The notes beneath the pieces are model-generated. The model was given only the letters and a program-made list of their open reading frames with translations. It was not told the origin of the DNA and searched no databases. 40,556 bases of DNA from a virus, in the IMG/VR virus record IMGVR_UViG_3300018080_000307, positions 1 through 40,556 of that record, one strand, 5' to 3'. This document shows, piece after piece, positions 1-6,553 of this stretch. Position 1 is the first letter of the stretch, and each line of letters opens with the position of its first letter. The translations under genes were made by a program, and so were the position numbers.

Positions 1-123
1 ATACCAGTAAAATCTCTAATGTTTCCCAGCCCCTAGTTTTTCCCATTCCTGAGCTATTCCAACCAAAAGACAAACAAATCGCCCCAACACTTGTTATTTC
101 GTTTATTAAATCCCTTTCTTTAG
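1..123. repeat. Terminal direct repeat, left copy
   Basis: These 123 bases are identical to 40434..40556. The methyltransferase frame reads across the join without a break, so the repeat marks circular closure of the assembly. It could be an assembler overlap or a true terminal redundancy; the sequence alone cannot tell these apart. Confidence 0.97.
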
Positions 124-460
124 CCCAGTGTGTTCTTTGGCCGCCCTCAATACCCATATCTAATCCAATCGAGTCATAACATTCCTTTACCTGCCTTGGA
201 GAATATGGCGGATCAAATATAATTAAATCTGGACATATCTTTTTCTTCTTCATCAAAAGCAAAAAATCATATACGTCCAAGTGATATTCTGCTTTTGTGT
301 CAGTGTTCAAATCATTAGTAAATGTTGCCCATTCTTTATTTCTAGCAAATGGATCTATGCTAACACTTGAAACTCGCAGATATCTTTTAACCAGTTTACC
401 AATAGGGGTTATGTCAAATGTATTTTTATTAGGCATTGACCAAACCCTATTTATTATCAT
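1..460 (-). CDS. DNA N6-adenine methyltransferase, N-terminal part (gene crosses the contig join)
   Basis: Transfers a methyl group from S-adenosylmethionine to adenine in DNA, by family. The first 153 or so codons lie here and the rest is at 40351..40433; joined, they give 180 residues (543 nt, in frame). The catalytic motif DPPYSPRQ is visible about residue 81, preceded by the strand LIIF, and followed by a GWNSSGMGKTRG segment typical of the short phage Dam-like family. The start ATG at 458-460 overlaps the stop of the upstream gene as ATGA, implying translational coupling. The likely role is self-methylation against host restriction or regulatory methylation. No cognate restriction nuclease is seen next to it. 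The target site cannot be read from sequence. Confidence 0.85.
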   Translation of the reverse strand, partial: MIINRVWSMPNKNTFDITPIGKLVKRYLRVSSVSIDPFARNKEWATFTNDLNTDTKAEYHLDVYDFLLLMKKKKICPDLIIFDPPYSPRQVKECYDSIGLDMGIEGGQRTHWAKERDLINEITSVGAICLSFGWNSSGMGKTRGWETLEILLV

Positions 461-654
461 TTACTATTCTCCCAGTAATAATATTCCCTACCTGCCCGTT
501 TTCGCTGTAGTTCACCGTCCCTGTATAAATCCCTCAGTATTACTCGTGCTTTCCACAAAGGTTGGTTTGTTTTCGCCGCAAAGTCCCTTGATGTCCACGC
601 ATCATTAGGAACTTTCAACCGATATTTAGCAGCCAATTCTTCAAGGTAGTTCAT
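457..654 (-). CDS. Small winged-helix-like protein (65 aa)
   Basis: Not recognised as a named family. The ATG at 652-654 is chosen over a start at 720 because GGAG stands six bases upstream and the longer version would overlap the phosphoesterase by about 50 bp. The product has a predicted helix, the stretch WTSRDFAAKTNQPLWKARVI, then an Arg-rich strand ending in YYYW, which resembles a winged helix-turn-helix. It ends in ATGA overlap with the methyltransferase start, so it could be a small DNA-binding partner or regulator of that gene; this is inference. Confidence 0.6.
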   Translation of the reverse strand: MNYLEELAAKYRLKVPNDAWTSRDFAAKTNQPLWKARVILRDLYRDGELQRKRAGREYYYWENSK

Positions 655-668
655 ATCAATCTCCGGCC

Positions 669-1460
669 CTACACTGATGTTGGGGCTTTCAGCGGAAATC
701 TGAGTAACTCCGGCTGCCATTTGAACCTTCCCTTTCTGTCGATCTCAATTACCACAAAGCCACAATCCACAGTACCCGATACCTGGCGTGTCCCGTACTT
801 TGTCCCATACGCACAGGCAGCCGGAAGTGTTATACCAACCCAGTCAGCGCTTCCGGTGTGGTAGTAGTAATGGACATGGGCACGAAACAACATGTGGGCT
901 CTTGGATATTCACCACGCTCTGACCATAATATGTTCCACAAATTTTCTTTAGCGATGGCAGTATGTCGTCCATGCGGAACAGAAGAACGACCAATGTAAT
1001 GTTTGTAATTGATCACACAACTATTGACATTTATGTTGTCCTCGCTCCCAATCTTTACTGCTTCTATACCTTTTGCGATGTCTCTTTCCCAGTCCTCCAT
1101 TGTGCCGGTGTGATAGGGCGTACCGTAAGCCATAAAAATATCGCCTAACTTCCAGCGTTTCAGAATGTCCACAGCCATTTCAACCTGATCGTCCCTATCC
1201 ATGTAAAGTTGCTCAGTACCGCCGGAACGCTCGCCCTTGCCATCAATAAGATCACCGTTCAAAATCGTGAAATCGAACGGCTGATATGCCTTTACCCTTG
1301 CATCCAGCCAATCCCAGTTATATCTGCGAACTCCGTATAACTCGCGATGGTGTTCATTTCCCCGCAACGCATCCCAGTTCGGCGGTGTAACTCCAATCTC
1401 ATGCCCTGAATGAAAGTCAGCAATTACCAGCCCCCTTTTGAAGTTCTTGCGTCTACTCAT
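669..1460 (-). CDS. Calcineurin-like metallophosphoesterase
   Basis: Probable metal-dependent phosphohydrolase acting on nucleotides or phosphoester ends; the substrate is unknown. Motifs in order: IADFHSGH near residue 13 (D-x-H metal ligands), LNGDLIDG near 67 (GD motif), YGTPYHTG near 111 where most relatives have GNH(D/E), HGRHTA near 163 and RAHVHYY near 193 (GHxH-like ligand pair). At 263 residues it is a typical single-domain length. GGAG lies five bases before the ATG. It sits in the early operon after an unknown gene that ends two bases upstream. The altered third motif suggests a divergent phage subfamily rather than loss of activity, as the histidine is retained. Confidence 0.8.
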   Translation of the reverse strand: MSRRKNFKRGLVIADFHSGHEIGVTPPNWDALRGNEHHRELYGVRRYNWDWLDARVKAYQPFDFTILNGDLIDGKGERSGGTEQLYMDRDDQVEMAVDILKRWKLGDIFMAYGTPYHTGTMEDWERDIAKGIEAVKIGSEDNINVNSCVINYKHYIGRSSVPHGRHTAIAKENLWNILWSERGEYPRAHMLFRAHVHYYYHTGSADWVGITLPAACAYGTKYGTRQVSGTVDCGFVVIEIDRKGRFKWQPELLRFPLKAPTSV

Positions 1461-1462
1461 AA

Positions 1463-1753
1463 CTACTCCAATTCATAGATTGCATCGATTACCCCCTTAG
1501 GTATGACGAATAAGTTAGCCACGTCGTTATCGCTGCTGTCGCCGTGTGTCATCCCGACGACGATACCGTCGGGCCTGCTGTCAACAAACAAGGCAACAGT
1601 GGTACACTCAATCCCCCAGGCGTAGCCATCCTTGCGGATATCCTTTGCCAGTTTCTCGGAATTGAACCATCCGCTGTAGCCGCAAGGGTCGCGCCACTTC
1701 ACCAGAACAGGCGTGAACTTCTTAAGGCTCGCTATGTTTGGTACTTTTTTCAA
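1463..1753 (-). CDS. Conserved-looking phage protein of unknown function (96 aa)
   Basis: No family recognised. The likely start is TTG at 1751-1753, with GAGGA seven bases upstream and a four-base TTGA overlap with the stop of the lysozyme gene, which argues for coupled translation. The product begins with a basic helix, has a WRDPCGYSGWF segment and alternating hydrophobic strands (TTVALFVDS, GIVVGMTHG, NLFVIPKG), so it looks like a small alpha/beta soluble protein. No membrane segment or catalytic motif is obvious. Confidence 0.6.
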   Translation of the reverse strand: MKKVPNIASLKKFTPVLVKWRDPCGYSGWFNSEKLAKDIRKDGYAWGIECTTVALFVDSRPDGIVVGMTHGDSSDNDVANLFVIPKGVIDAIYELE

Positions 1754-2688
1754 GGTATATTCCTCAGGTAATCCACTACTGCCGCTAATTGCCTTGTGAT
1801 GTCGTAAACCTCGCCCTCTAATCCAGCAACCCGCTCCTCCAGGTCTGACGGTTCGGGATCCGGTTCAGGATCCGGTACCAGTCCTAGCCACTGCTCGAAC
1901 TCAGCCTCTGTGCCATTGAAAAGGTTTAGGTCGATGTTGTAAGGGCAACCTGGCAATCTTGTCAGACTGTCAATTTGAATCACTTTCAACTCCTTTTTAG
2001 TAAATTTTTTAGGAATTAATGTCCGTGTGGCCGTGGAACCATCGTAAAATGTTTCCCAGTTGTTATGTATATGATTCAATAGCTCATGAAATTGTCCCCA
2101 TGAGGTTAACTTATACGTTCCAAATTGATTTAAAACATATTGTCTAGCCATCGTGTAGTTTGCAGCCCATAAATCACACACATTCAGGTCAGCGCTTCGA
2201 GTAGGACAATATCTACTAGTAAACCAATTAGCCGTATAAATAATTGGCTTGTTCAAAACCCCCTGCAATTGTGAATAAAGGTAGAGAAAATTATCCACAA
2301 TCTTGTCCTCTGAAAGAAACGTCTTTACATTCCGCTGGTGGTATTCAGACCAACTAGCCCAGTATTGCTCAACGTCAAACGCCTCGATAACCGGATCACA
2401 GTTAACTAGCTGGTCCAGAAATAGGTTTTTCTGTGTGGCATAGTTTCCTATCGGATCGCACCAGTGGTATAACCCGATTTCCATTCCGGCATCCCGGCAT
2501 ACCCTTACATGGTCCTCGGCAGTCTGGTCGATGCTGAGCTGCATACTTGCCTTGGCGATCGCAAACCTGCAACCGTTCGCCCGCATCTCCTCCAGAGGGA
2601 ACCTTACAAGGTCCGATAATGCCCACTTTGCGTTACCCTGCATGGACCCTTGCGACTGCCAACTTGATACATCAATTCCCCAAATCAT
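1750..2688 (-). CDS. GH25-family lysozyme (endolysin)
   Basis: Muramidase expected to cut the glycan strand of peptidoglycan at host lysis. The N terminus carries the GH25 signature GIDVSSWQ (catalytic-face Asp), followed by FAIAKAS, GLYHWCDP and EAFDVEQYW, whose DxE pair matches the catalytic acids of the family. The catalytic domain spans about residues 3-265. A DPEPDPEP linker and a short coiled coil (LEERVAGLEGEVYDITRQL) follow, perhaps for oligomerisation or wall binding. The ATG at 2686-2688 is preferred because GGAGGG stands eight bases upstream; a start at 2703 would add five Gly-rich residues. No signal peptide is present, so export would depend on a holin. It is unusually placed in the early region, far from the holin at 31.1 kb. 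Confidence 0.88.
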   Translation of the reverse strand: MIWGIDVSSWQSQGSMQGNAKWALSDLVRFPLEEMRANGCRFAIAKASMQLSIDQTAEDHVRVCRDAGMEIGLYHWCDPIGNYATQKNLFLDQLVNCDPVIEAFDVEQYWASWSEYHQRNVKTFLSEDKIVDNFLYLYSQLQGVLNKPIIYTANWFTSRYCPTRSADLNVCDLWAANYTMARQYVLNQFGTYKLTSWGQFHELLNHIHNNWETFYDGSTATRTLIPKKFTKKELKVIQIDSLTRLPGCPYNIDLNLFNGTEAEFEQWLGLVPDPEPDPEPSDLEERVAGLEGEVYDITRQLAAVVDYLRNIP

Positions 2689-3236
2689 ACCGCCGCCCTC
2701 CATGACAGACTGATACGCACATGGTCCGTTGGTGCGTATTCGCCATCAATACGCGGGTAGAACTTGATGCCATCTTTCCCGCTTCCTACATTCTTTGTCC
2801 AGTAAACGTCACCGAGTTGTCGAACGCTTCCAGGTTCCTTGTAAAGCAGGTAGGTTCCTACGGTTTCCAGTGAAACGTCGTTCTCGAAGTCAGGCTTGAT
2901 TTCTTCCAAGAACAAATCCATCCACCATTCATCATTACCGTCGCCCGGGTAAAATCCTTCAAGGAAATAAATCCGGGCATCCATGATGACGCGTCGGCCT
3001 ATCTTCTCGGCGTGAACGTCAATCCAGTAGTTTGTTGGATGGTTGGACGTGCTTGCCCTCTTCAACTGCAACGTGTTATGTGAAAATGTATACTCTTTGT
3101 AGATCTCATAAGGCGGCGTCGGGTCATCGGGTGGCGCCACACTGGGTGACAAGTCAACCGTCTTACCGTACCTGCCCACCGCAATCGGGCGACCATCGTC
3201 ATCGAAAAACATACTTACAACTTGTTCTTTAGCCAT
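2685..3236 (-). CDS. Beta-rich protein of unknown function, next to lysozyme
   Basis: Not recognised. It has 183 residues, with a Pro-rich spacer (SVAPPDDPTPPYE) at about 32-44 and then a run of alternating hydrophobic strands rich in Tyr, Trp and Asp, ending LSWRAAV. Such a composition is common in tail-fibre or adhesin-like beta structures. AGGAG is present seven bases before the ATG, and its stop overlaps the lysozyme ATG region by four bases. The tight coupling to the lysozyme suggests a shared late or wall-related job, but no function can be assigned. Confidence 0.6.
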   Translation of the reverse strand: MAKEQVVSMFFDDDGRPIAVGRYGKTVDLSPSVAPPDDPTPPYEIYKEYTFSHNTLQLKRASTSNHPTNYWIDVHAEKIGRRVIMDARIYFLEGFYPGDGNDEWWMDLFLEEIKPDFENDVSLETVGTYLLYKEPGSVRQLGDVYWTKNVGSGKDGIKFYPRIDGEYAPTDHVRISLSWRAAV

Positions 3237-3786
3237 TACTCTGCTCCTCTAATATTCCCAGAATATCCTTAGCGGTATCCGCAATCGTTACGAACAGCCC
3301 CTTGATATTCCCGTTCGACTTTTCCATTCCCTTTTCCCCCGCCCTCAAACACCGCGAAGCGTACGTTTCCACCGTTATCTCCGGACGCGGCAAATCCCCG
3401 TCCGCGGCAAGCCGCACGTATTTCAATGCCTCAATCTGTAAATCCGTTGTTACCTCCCCACCCGGCTTCCACTTCGTGCGCCTTCGCGCCTCGGATAACT
3501 GCGAAAAGGATATCTGCGGCGGTAATTCATCGCGAATATCCTTGGTATAGAACTCTGCGTTTGATGCCAGATTACTGAGGTATGGTTGCGAAACGCCGAT
3601 GGCTGCCGCTAACCTGCTAACATTCCAGCGTTCGTCTGCCAGTTTGGGGCGCCCTGCTTTCCTGCGAGGGCACGCCCAGTGGACAAGGTCGCCTAGCTCG
3701 AATTTCTTTGTGTCCACCGCATCCCGCAAACTGGATGCAAGGGTTTCGACATCTTCCCAAGAAGTTACTATCTGCTCAAAGTTCAT
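3229..3786 (-). CDS. Helix-turn-helix DNA-binding protein
   Basis: Probable DNA-binding regulator or partition/replication accessory protein. A helix-turn-helix is visible at about residues 54-80 (NVSRLAAAIGVSQPYLSNLA), with a basic stretch PRRKAGRPK just before it. The rest is helical with no catalytic motif. The ATG is preceded by AGGA six bases upstream. The gene lies just after the ParB-like gene and an unknown gene, and a 17-bp inverted repeat (3801..3817) sits directly in front of it, so it may be autoregulated or under the phage repressor. It overlaps the next gene by eight bases. Confidence 0.65.
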   Translation of the reverse strand: MNFEQIVTSWEDVETLASSLRDAVDTKKFELGDLVHWACPRRKAGRPKLADERWNVSRLAAAIGVSQPYLSNLASNAEFYTKDIRDELPPQISFSQLSEARRRTKWKPGGEVTTDLQIEALKYVRLAADGDLPRPEITVETYASRCLRAGEKGMEKSNGNIKGLFVTIADTAKDILGILEEQSNG

Positions 3787-3800
3787 TTACCATCCTAAAT

Positions 3801-3817
3801 ATACGAAACTACCGTAT
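3801..3817. promoter_or_regulatory. Candidate operator: perfect inverted repeat ATACG-N7-CGTAT
   Basis: ATACGAAACTACCGTAT lies 15 bp upstream of the HTH gene start. The same arms and similar spacer recur in the promoters near 5.08 and 10.06 kb. A TATATT -10-like hexamer overlaps it on the minus strand but no good -35 is present. Confidence 0.55.
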
Positions 3818-3824
3818 GTCATAA

Positions 3825-4277
3825 CTAAAATTTTTCTCTTGGTGCAGGTAATTGGGGTACAATCTCGAAACTAGGAAGTTGTAATTGCCAACGCTTCGCC
3901 GCAACGCTAAGATTCTCATTGTAATTTGTAATTCTTGTCTCTAATTCCTTAGCTTCACGCGCCTTGACTTTTTTGTATTTACTCTTATTAACAATATCCC
4001 ATTGTCCAAGAAATGAACCATCTTCCCTTACGTATTCAAGATAAATGTTGTATTTTCTCCTAAGAACATCCCGGATATCTGCAAGGGCATTTACCCAATA
4101 AACTGCCGTAGGTTTCCACTTAGAACCGCTTTCTACAACTTCGGCATAATATTCGCGCATAAAAATTCGTTGGACGAGATTTCCAACATACCATTTATCG
4201 GGAAGCGGAAACTCACTCAATCCAAAGTCTGATATTGCACTAACACCAATTGACACTCTATCTTCTCTAATACTCAT
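3825..4277 (-). CDS. Hypothetical protein (150 aa) coupled to ParB-like gene
   Basis: No family recognised. The start at 4275-4277 has GGGAG five bases upstream and overlaps the stop of the ParB-like gene by four bases (ATGA), so the two are probably translated together. The N-terminal half has Trp/Tyr-rich helices (YWVNALADIRDVLRRKYN), the C-terminal half a basic helix with KVKAREAKELETRI and a Pro-rich tail. It may act with the ParB-like protein. Its composition is more A/T-rich than the genes around it. Confidence 0.55.
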   Translation of the reverse strand: MSIREDRVSIGVSAISDFGLSEFPLPDKWYVGNLVQRIFMREYYAEVVESGSKWKPTAVYWVNALADIRDVLRRKYNIYLEYVREDGSFLGQWDIVNKSKYKKVKAREAKELETRITNYNENLSVAAKRWQLQLPSFEIVPQLPAPREKF

Positions 4278-5053
4278 TTTATCTCCCTCAATTCGTCATC
4301 CAAGGCATCTAACCAGTCTCTTAGTTGTCGATGTTTATTCAACACAAACCTAGCAGCCTCTGGAGAAAACTTGCCGTAATCCGCCACCTTGATTGCCTTT
4401 TGAATTGATTTTGAAAATTGTTTTACCTCCTCCAAATATTCAGCTACTTCACGCGGGTTTTTCTGACGCTCCTTAGCTTCTCTTTCTCTATCTCGTTCCT
4501 CGAAAGCCTCAGCTACTTTCTTCTGGCGTATTTCCGCATCAACAGCACCTACTGTGGTCTTGCCCTTAATAATCTCATCAACCTTTTCGGGTGCTTCCTG
4601 TTTGACACGCTTTGCCCTCTGTACGCTAGGCCCGCTCACCCCGAACACGCGGGCGGCTTGGAAGGATGACCTTGCACGTCCTTGATGATCTATAACTAGC
4701 TGGTCATCTTCTGATGACCTGGTTGCGCCTGCTAGTTTTCTCTCCCTCGCCTCCGCCTCGAATTCGGGGAGCATCTCGGTAGCGAGCATGGCGCGCTGGC
4801 TGGTGTCAAGATGGCGCCTACGAATGTTCAGGGAAATGACATAGCCCAAGGGGTCGCTACCTTCGTATGTATCATACTTAGGTTCAATACCTAATTCTTG
4901 GCAGGCTCGATAACGATTCACGCCATCAAGAATTTCTCCTTGATAACGGATAATAGGTTCCAATTGACCGTTATTTTTTATGTCCTGTTTCAGTAATTCA
5001 AATTCTTCGCCTTCAAGCATTGGAAAGTACTTTGACAATCTATGGAATTTCAT
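4274..5053 (-). CDS. ParB-like (ParB N-terminal domain) DNA-binding protein
   Basis: The N-terminal domain (about 1-95) matches the ParB/Srx nucleotide-binding fold: LKQDIKNNGQLEPIIRYQ, then the signature ILDGVNRYRACQELG and RRRHLDTSQRAMLA. A helix-turn-helix follows at about 130-155 (QAARVFGVSGPSVQRAKRV), then a long charged coiled coil from about 165 to the end. In phages such proteins act as transcription or replication regulators, nucleases or partition factors. No ParA gene is nearby, so plasmid-like partition is not supported. It has its own strong promoter (5070..5099) with an embedded operator, making it the head of a sub-operon. Confidence 0.82.
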   Translation of the reverse strand: MKFHRLSKYFPMLEGEEFELLKQDIKNNGQLEPIIRYQGEILDGVNRYRACQELGIEPKYDTYEGSDPLGYVISLNIRRRHLDTSQRAMLATEMLPEFEAEARERKLAGATRSSEDDQLVIDHQGRARSSFQAARVFGVSGPSVQRAKRVKQEAPEKVDEIIKGKTTVGAVDAEIRQKKVAEAFEERDREREAKERQKNPREVAEYLEEVKQFSKSIQKAIKVADYGKFSPEAARFVLNKHRQLRDWLDALDDELREIK

Positions 5054-5069
5054 TGTACACCTCTAACAA

Positions 5070-5099
5070 ATTATACGATACTACCGGACACTTTGTCAA
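5070..5099 (-). promoter_or_regulatory. Sigma70-type promoter for the ParB-like gene, with operator
   Basis: On the minus strand TTGACA (5094-5099) and TATAAT (5070-5075) are separated by 18 bp. Both hexamers are perfect consensus. The spacer carries an operator-like sequence (5073..5089) that matches ATACG-N7-CGTAT in one arm and deviates in the other. The promoter is embedded in the last codons of the HNH gene. Confidence 0.8.
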
Positions 5100-5442
5100 G
5101 TAGAAAATCCCCGCATAAAGCCTCATATCTCAACTCCGGAACCTCGCTTTTGTAGCACTCCCGTATCTCCTCCAGCGCCCCCTCCACCTCTGCCCGCGGA
5201 CGCTGCCGCAACAGATACCGCCTGCCCCGCTTGGTATCCGCATACCGGCTGACGTTGTGGCCAGCGCAAACCCAGCGGACGAAGATGTGGCGATATTTAT
5301 TTTCAACCAAATATTTTACTTTCCGCTTCGCCGCCTTGTTCTTAGGAAACTTGGAACGGGCGATAACATGATGCCGGTGCAGGTCACCGTAGCAGGAAGG
5401 CCAGCGCCAGTCGTGGGGCACGTCGTAGAAGGCGCAAAACAT
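5071..5442 (-). CDS. HNH-type endonuclease-like protein
   Basis: Likely a small DNA nuclease or recombination-junction protein. The motif CYGDLHRHHVIARSKF near residues 17-32 resembles the HNH beta-alpha-metal core, and WVCAGHNVSRYADTKRGRR near 57-75 supplies the second half with the conserved His-Asn. The start ATG overlaps the preceding stop as TAATG. It has 123 residues, one domain, and lies in the replication block, as in other phages where HNH proteins assist packaging or recombination. Its last codons contain the promoter of the next gene. The exact substrate is unknown. Confidence 0.7.
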   Translation of the reverse strand: MFCAFYDVPHDWRWPSCYGDLHRHHVIARSKFPKNKAAKRKVKYLVENKYRHIFVRWVCAGHNVSRYADTKRGRRYLLRQRPRAEVEGALEEIRECYKSEVPELRYEALCGDFLLDKVSGSIV

Positions 5443-5648
5443 TATCTTGTCGCCTTTCCCAGGTTGTAAGCCGCTTTCATGGCATCCGCAATCATGGCGG
5501 TGAAATCCTGTTCACTCATGTCGTCGTGGTAAAGCTGACCAGCGCACAGCGTCAGGATACGGACAAGGATTTCCTTGTCGTGCTGCGGCATCTCGCCACC
5601 AGACCACTCCAGCCAGGTGCGCTTACACTCTTCCAGTAAATCAGTCAT
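5442..5648 (-). CDS. Hypothetical small acidic protein (68 aa)
   Basis: No family recognised. The ATG at 5646-5648 is preferred over an in-frame TTG at 5672, because it overlaps the stop of the tiny membrane gene upstream by eight bases, in line with the tight packing of this operon. The product is helical and acidic (TDLLEECKRTWLEWSGGE, then a helix around AMIADAMKAAYNLGK). It is coupled by TAATG to the HNH gene. Confidence 0.55.
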   Translation of the reverse strand: MTDLLEECKRTWLEWSGGEMPQHDKEILVRILTLCAGQLYHDDMSEQDFTAMIADAMKAAYNLGKATR

Positions 5649-5724
5649 TCCAGAAAAACCCCAATCCAACAATCGCTATTACTACAATAAGTAACAGTAA
5701 CAAAATCCAGATGCTATCTATCAT
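5641..5724 (-). CDS. Tiny membrane peptide (27 aa)
   Basis: An ORF below usual length limits. It reads MIDSIW followed by an uninterrupted hydrophobic stretch of about 18 residues (ILLLLLIVVIAIVGLGFF) and ends WND, so it is a single transmembrane helix. It overlaps the 50-residue membrane gene before it by 11 bp and the next gene by 8 bp. The Shine-Dalgarno is weak, so translation would depend on coupling. The function is unknown; a holin-like or inhibitor role is possible. Confidence 0.5.
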   Translation of the reverse strand: MIDSIWILLLLLIVVIAIVGLGFFWND

Positions 5725-5866
5725 GACCAGGCCACCAGCCAACCGTAGCAATCGTTTCCGGCGTCATCAGCAGGAAACCGATAACCAGCCAGTCGATATC
5801 CATGCCGCCAAGAAGCCACATTACGGAAATCGTCAGGCCTACGAAAAACATAACCCGCATCAACAT
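5714..5866 (-). CDS. Small membrane protein (50 aa)
   Basis: Found by reading the minus strand between 5.71 and 5.87 kb. The ATG at 5864-5866 has GGAG eight bases upstream, inside the end of the nuclease gene. The product has two hydrophobic stretches (VMFFVGLTISVMWLLGG and WLVIGFLLM) and a C-terminal TVGWWPGHDR, so two membrane passes or one hairpin. It overlaps the next tiny gene by 11 bp. Function unknown. Confidence 0.6.
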   Translation of the reverse strand: MLMRVMFFVGLTISVMWLLGGMDIDWLVIGFLLMTPETIATVGWWPGHDR

Positions 5867-5869
5867 ATT

Positions 5870-6172
5870 TCACGCTCCAAACCACCTGATAAAATCACAC
5901 AGGTTCATACACACAACGTCATTGTCATAACTTGTTCCCTTTTCGTGCCAGATAACAACACCCAGCTTACTGCCCGTCGCTTCGATGCCCACCTTGGTAA
6001 CCGGCCTCGTAAACCATTTTGGTAACTGCTTACGCTGCTTGCTTTCGACAACCAGCCATTCCGTTGGCTGGCTATCGGGGCCGGATTCGCCGCGCCAGGC
6101 GTTCTCACCAGTTCCGCCTAATAAGCGCGCATGTTTGCGTTGTACCTGTTTCCATAACGGATTTGAACCCAT
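5870..6172 (-). CDS. PDDEXK-like nuclease (possible Holliday-junction resolvase)
   Basis: Small 100-residue protein with the layout of short phage resolvase-like nucleases: an early basic part (QVQRKHARLLGG), then WLVVESKQRKQLPKW near residues 39-53 giving the E-x-K metal/catalytic pair, then KLGVVIWHEKGTSYDND near 69-85 and a C-terminal helix. Family knowledge suggests a role in resolving branched replication intermediates before packaging. Position between replication genes supports this. The first acidic ligand (D of PD) is not obvious, so the assignment is by overall pattern. Confidence 0.6.
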   Translation of the reverse strand: MGSNPLWKQVQRKHARLLGGTGENAWRGESGPDSQPTEWLVVESKQRKQLPKWFTRPVTKVGIEATGSKLGVVIWHEKGTSYDNDVVCMNLCDFIRWFGA

Positions 6173-6173
6173 G

Positions 6174-6368
6174 TTATGACTCTATCTCCTTACTCCACTC
6201 CTCAAGTAACTTCTCCAGCTTCCCAGGGTCCACGTGTGCAGGCAACCATACCCTTCCCTCAATTATGCACATCTCATTGAACCCACCGTACTCGATGCGG
6301 TAGAAACGCCAGCCCTCCATACCCTCTGGAGGATTGAATACCATTTCTTCAGTCAGTCCGATATACAT
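6174..6368 (-). CDS. Hypothetical protein (64 aa)
   Basis: No family recognised. The start overlaps the preceding stop as TAATG. The product has short strands (WRFYRIEYGG, MCIIEGRVWL) followed by an acidic C-terminal helix (KLEKLLEEWSKEI). It is one of several coupled small genes between the helicase and the nuclease. Confidence 0.55.
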   Translation of the reverse strand: MYIGLTEEMVFNPPEGMEGWRFYRIEYGGFNEMCIIEGRVWLPAHVDPGKLEKLLEEWSKEIES

Positions 6369-6553
6369 TAGAACTCCACCGTGTCATTCCAGTCTATCGG
6401 CTCTCCTGCTTCCGGCTGCTCGTACTCCAGTTCCCTGTATTCCCTCGGAACCCGTACCCGCTGGTAGTAGCGGATGTTGCCGTACCTATCGTATACCGGA
6501 CGTTCCTCCCAGTCCCATGAAGTAACTTCGATGGGTGTGCCTGTTCTAATCAT
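6368..6553 (-). CDS. Hypothetical Tyr/Arg-rich protein (61 aa)
   Basis: No family recognised. The ATG at 6551-6553 is preferred over an upstream start at 6700, which would lie 150 bp inside the helicase gene. With this start the gene overlaps the helicase stop by eight bases. The product contains WDWEERPVYDRYGNIRYYQR and an acidic C terminus, and has no membrane segment. Confidence 0.55.
   Translation of the reverse strand: MIRTGTPIEVTSWDWEERPVYDRYGNIRYYQRVRVPREYRELEYEQPEAGEPIDWNDTVEF

Noticed and set aside
4274-5053. Plasmid-type ParAB partition system
   Set aside because: A ParB-like gene is present, but no Walker-type ParA gene lies near it or elsewhere; the ParB domain alone is common in phage regulators.
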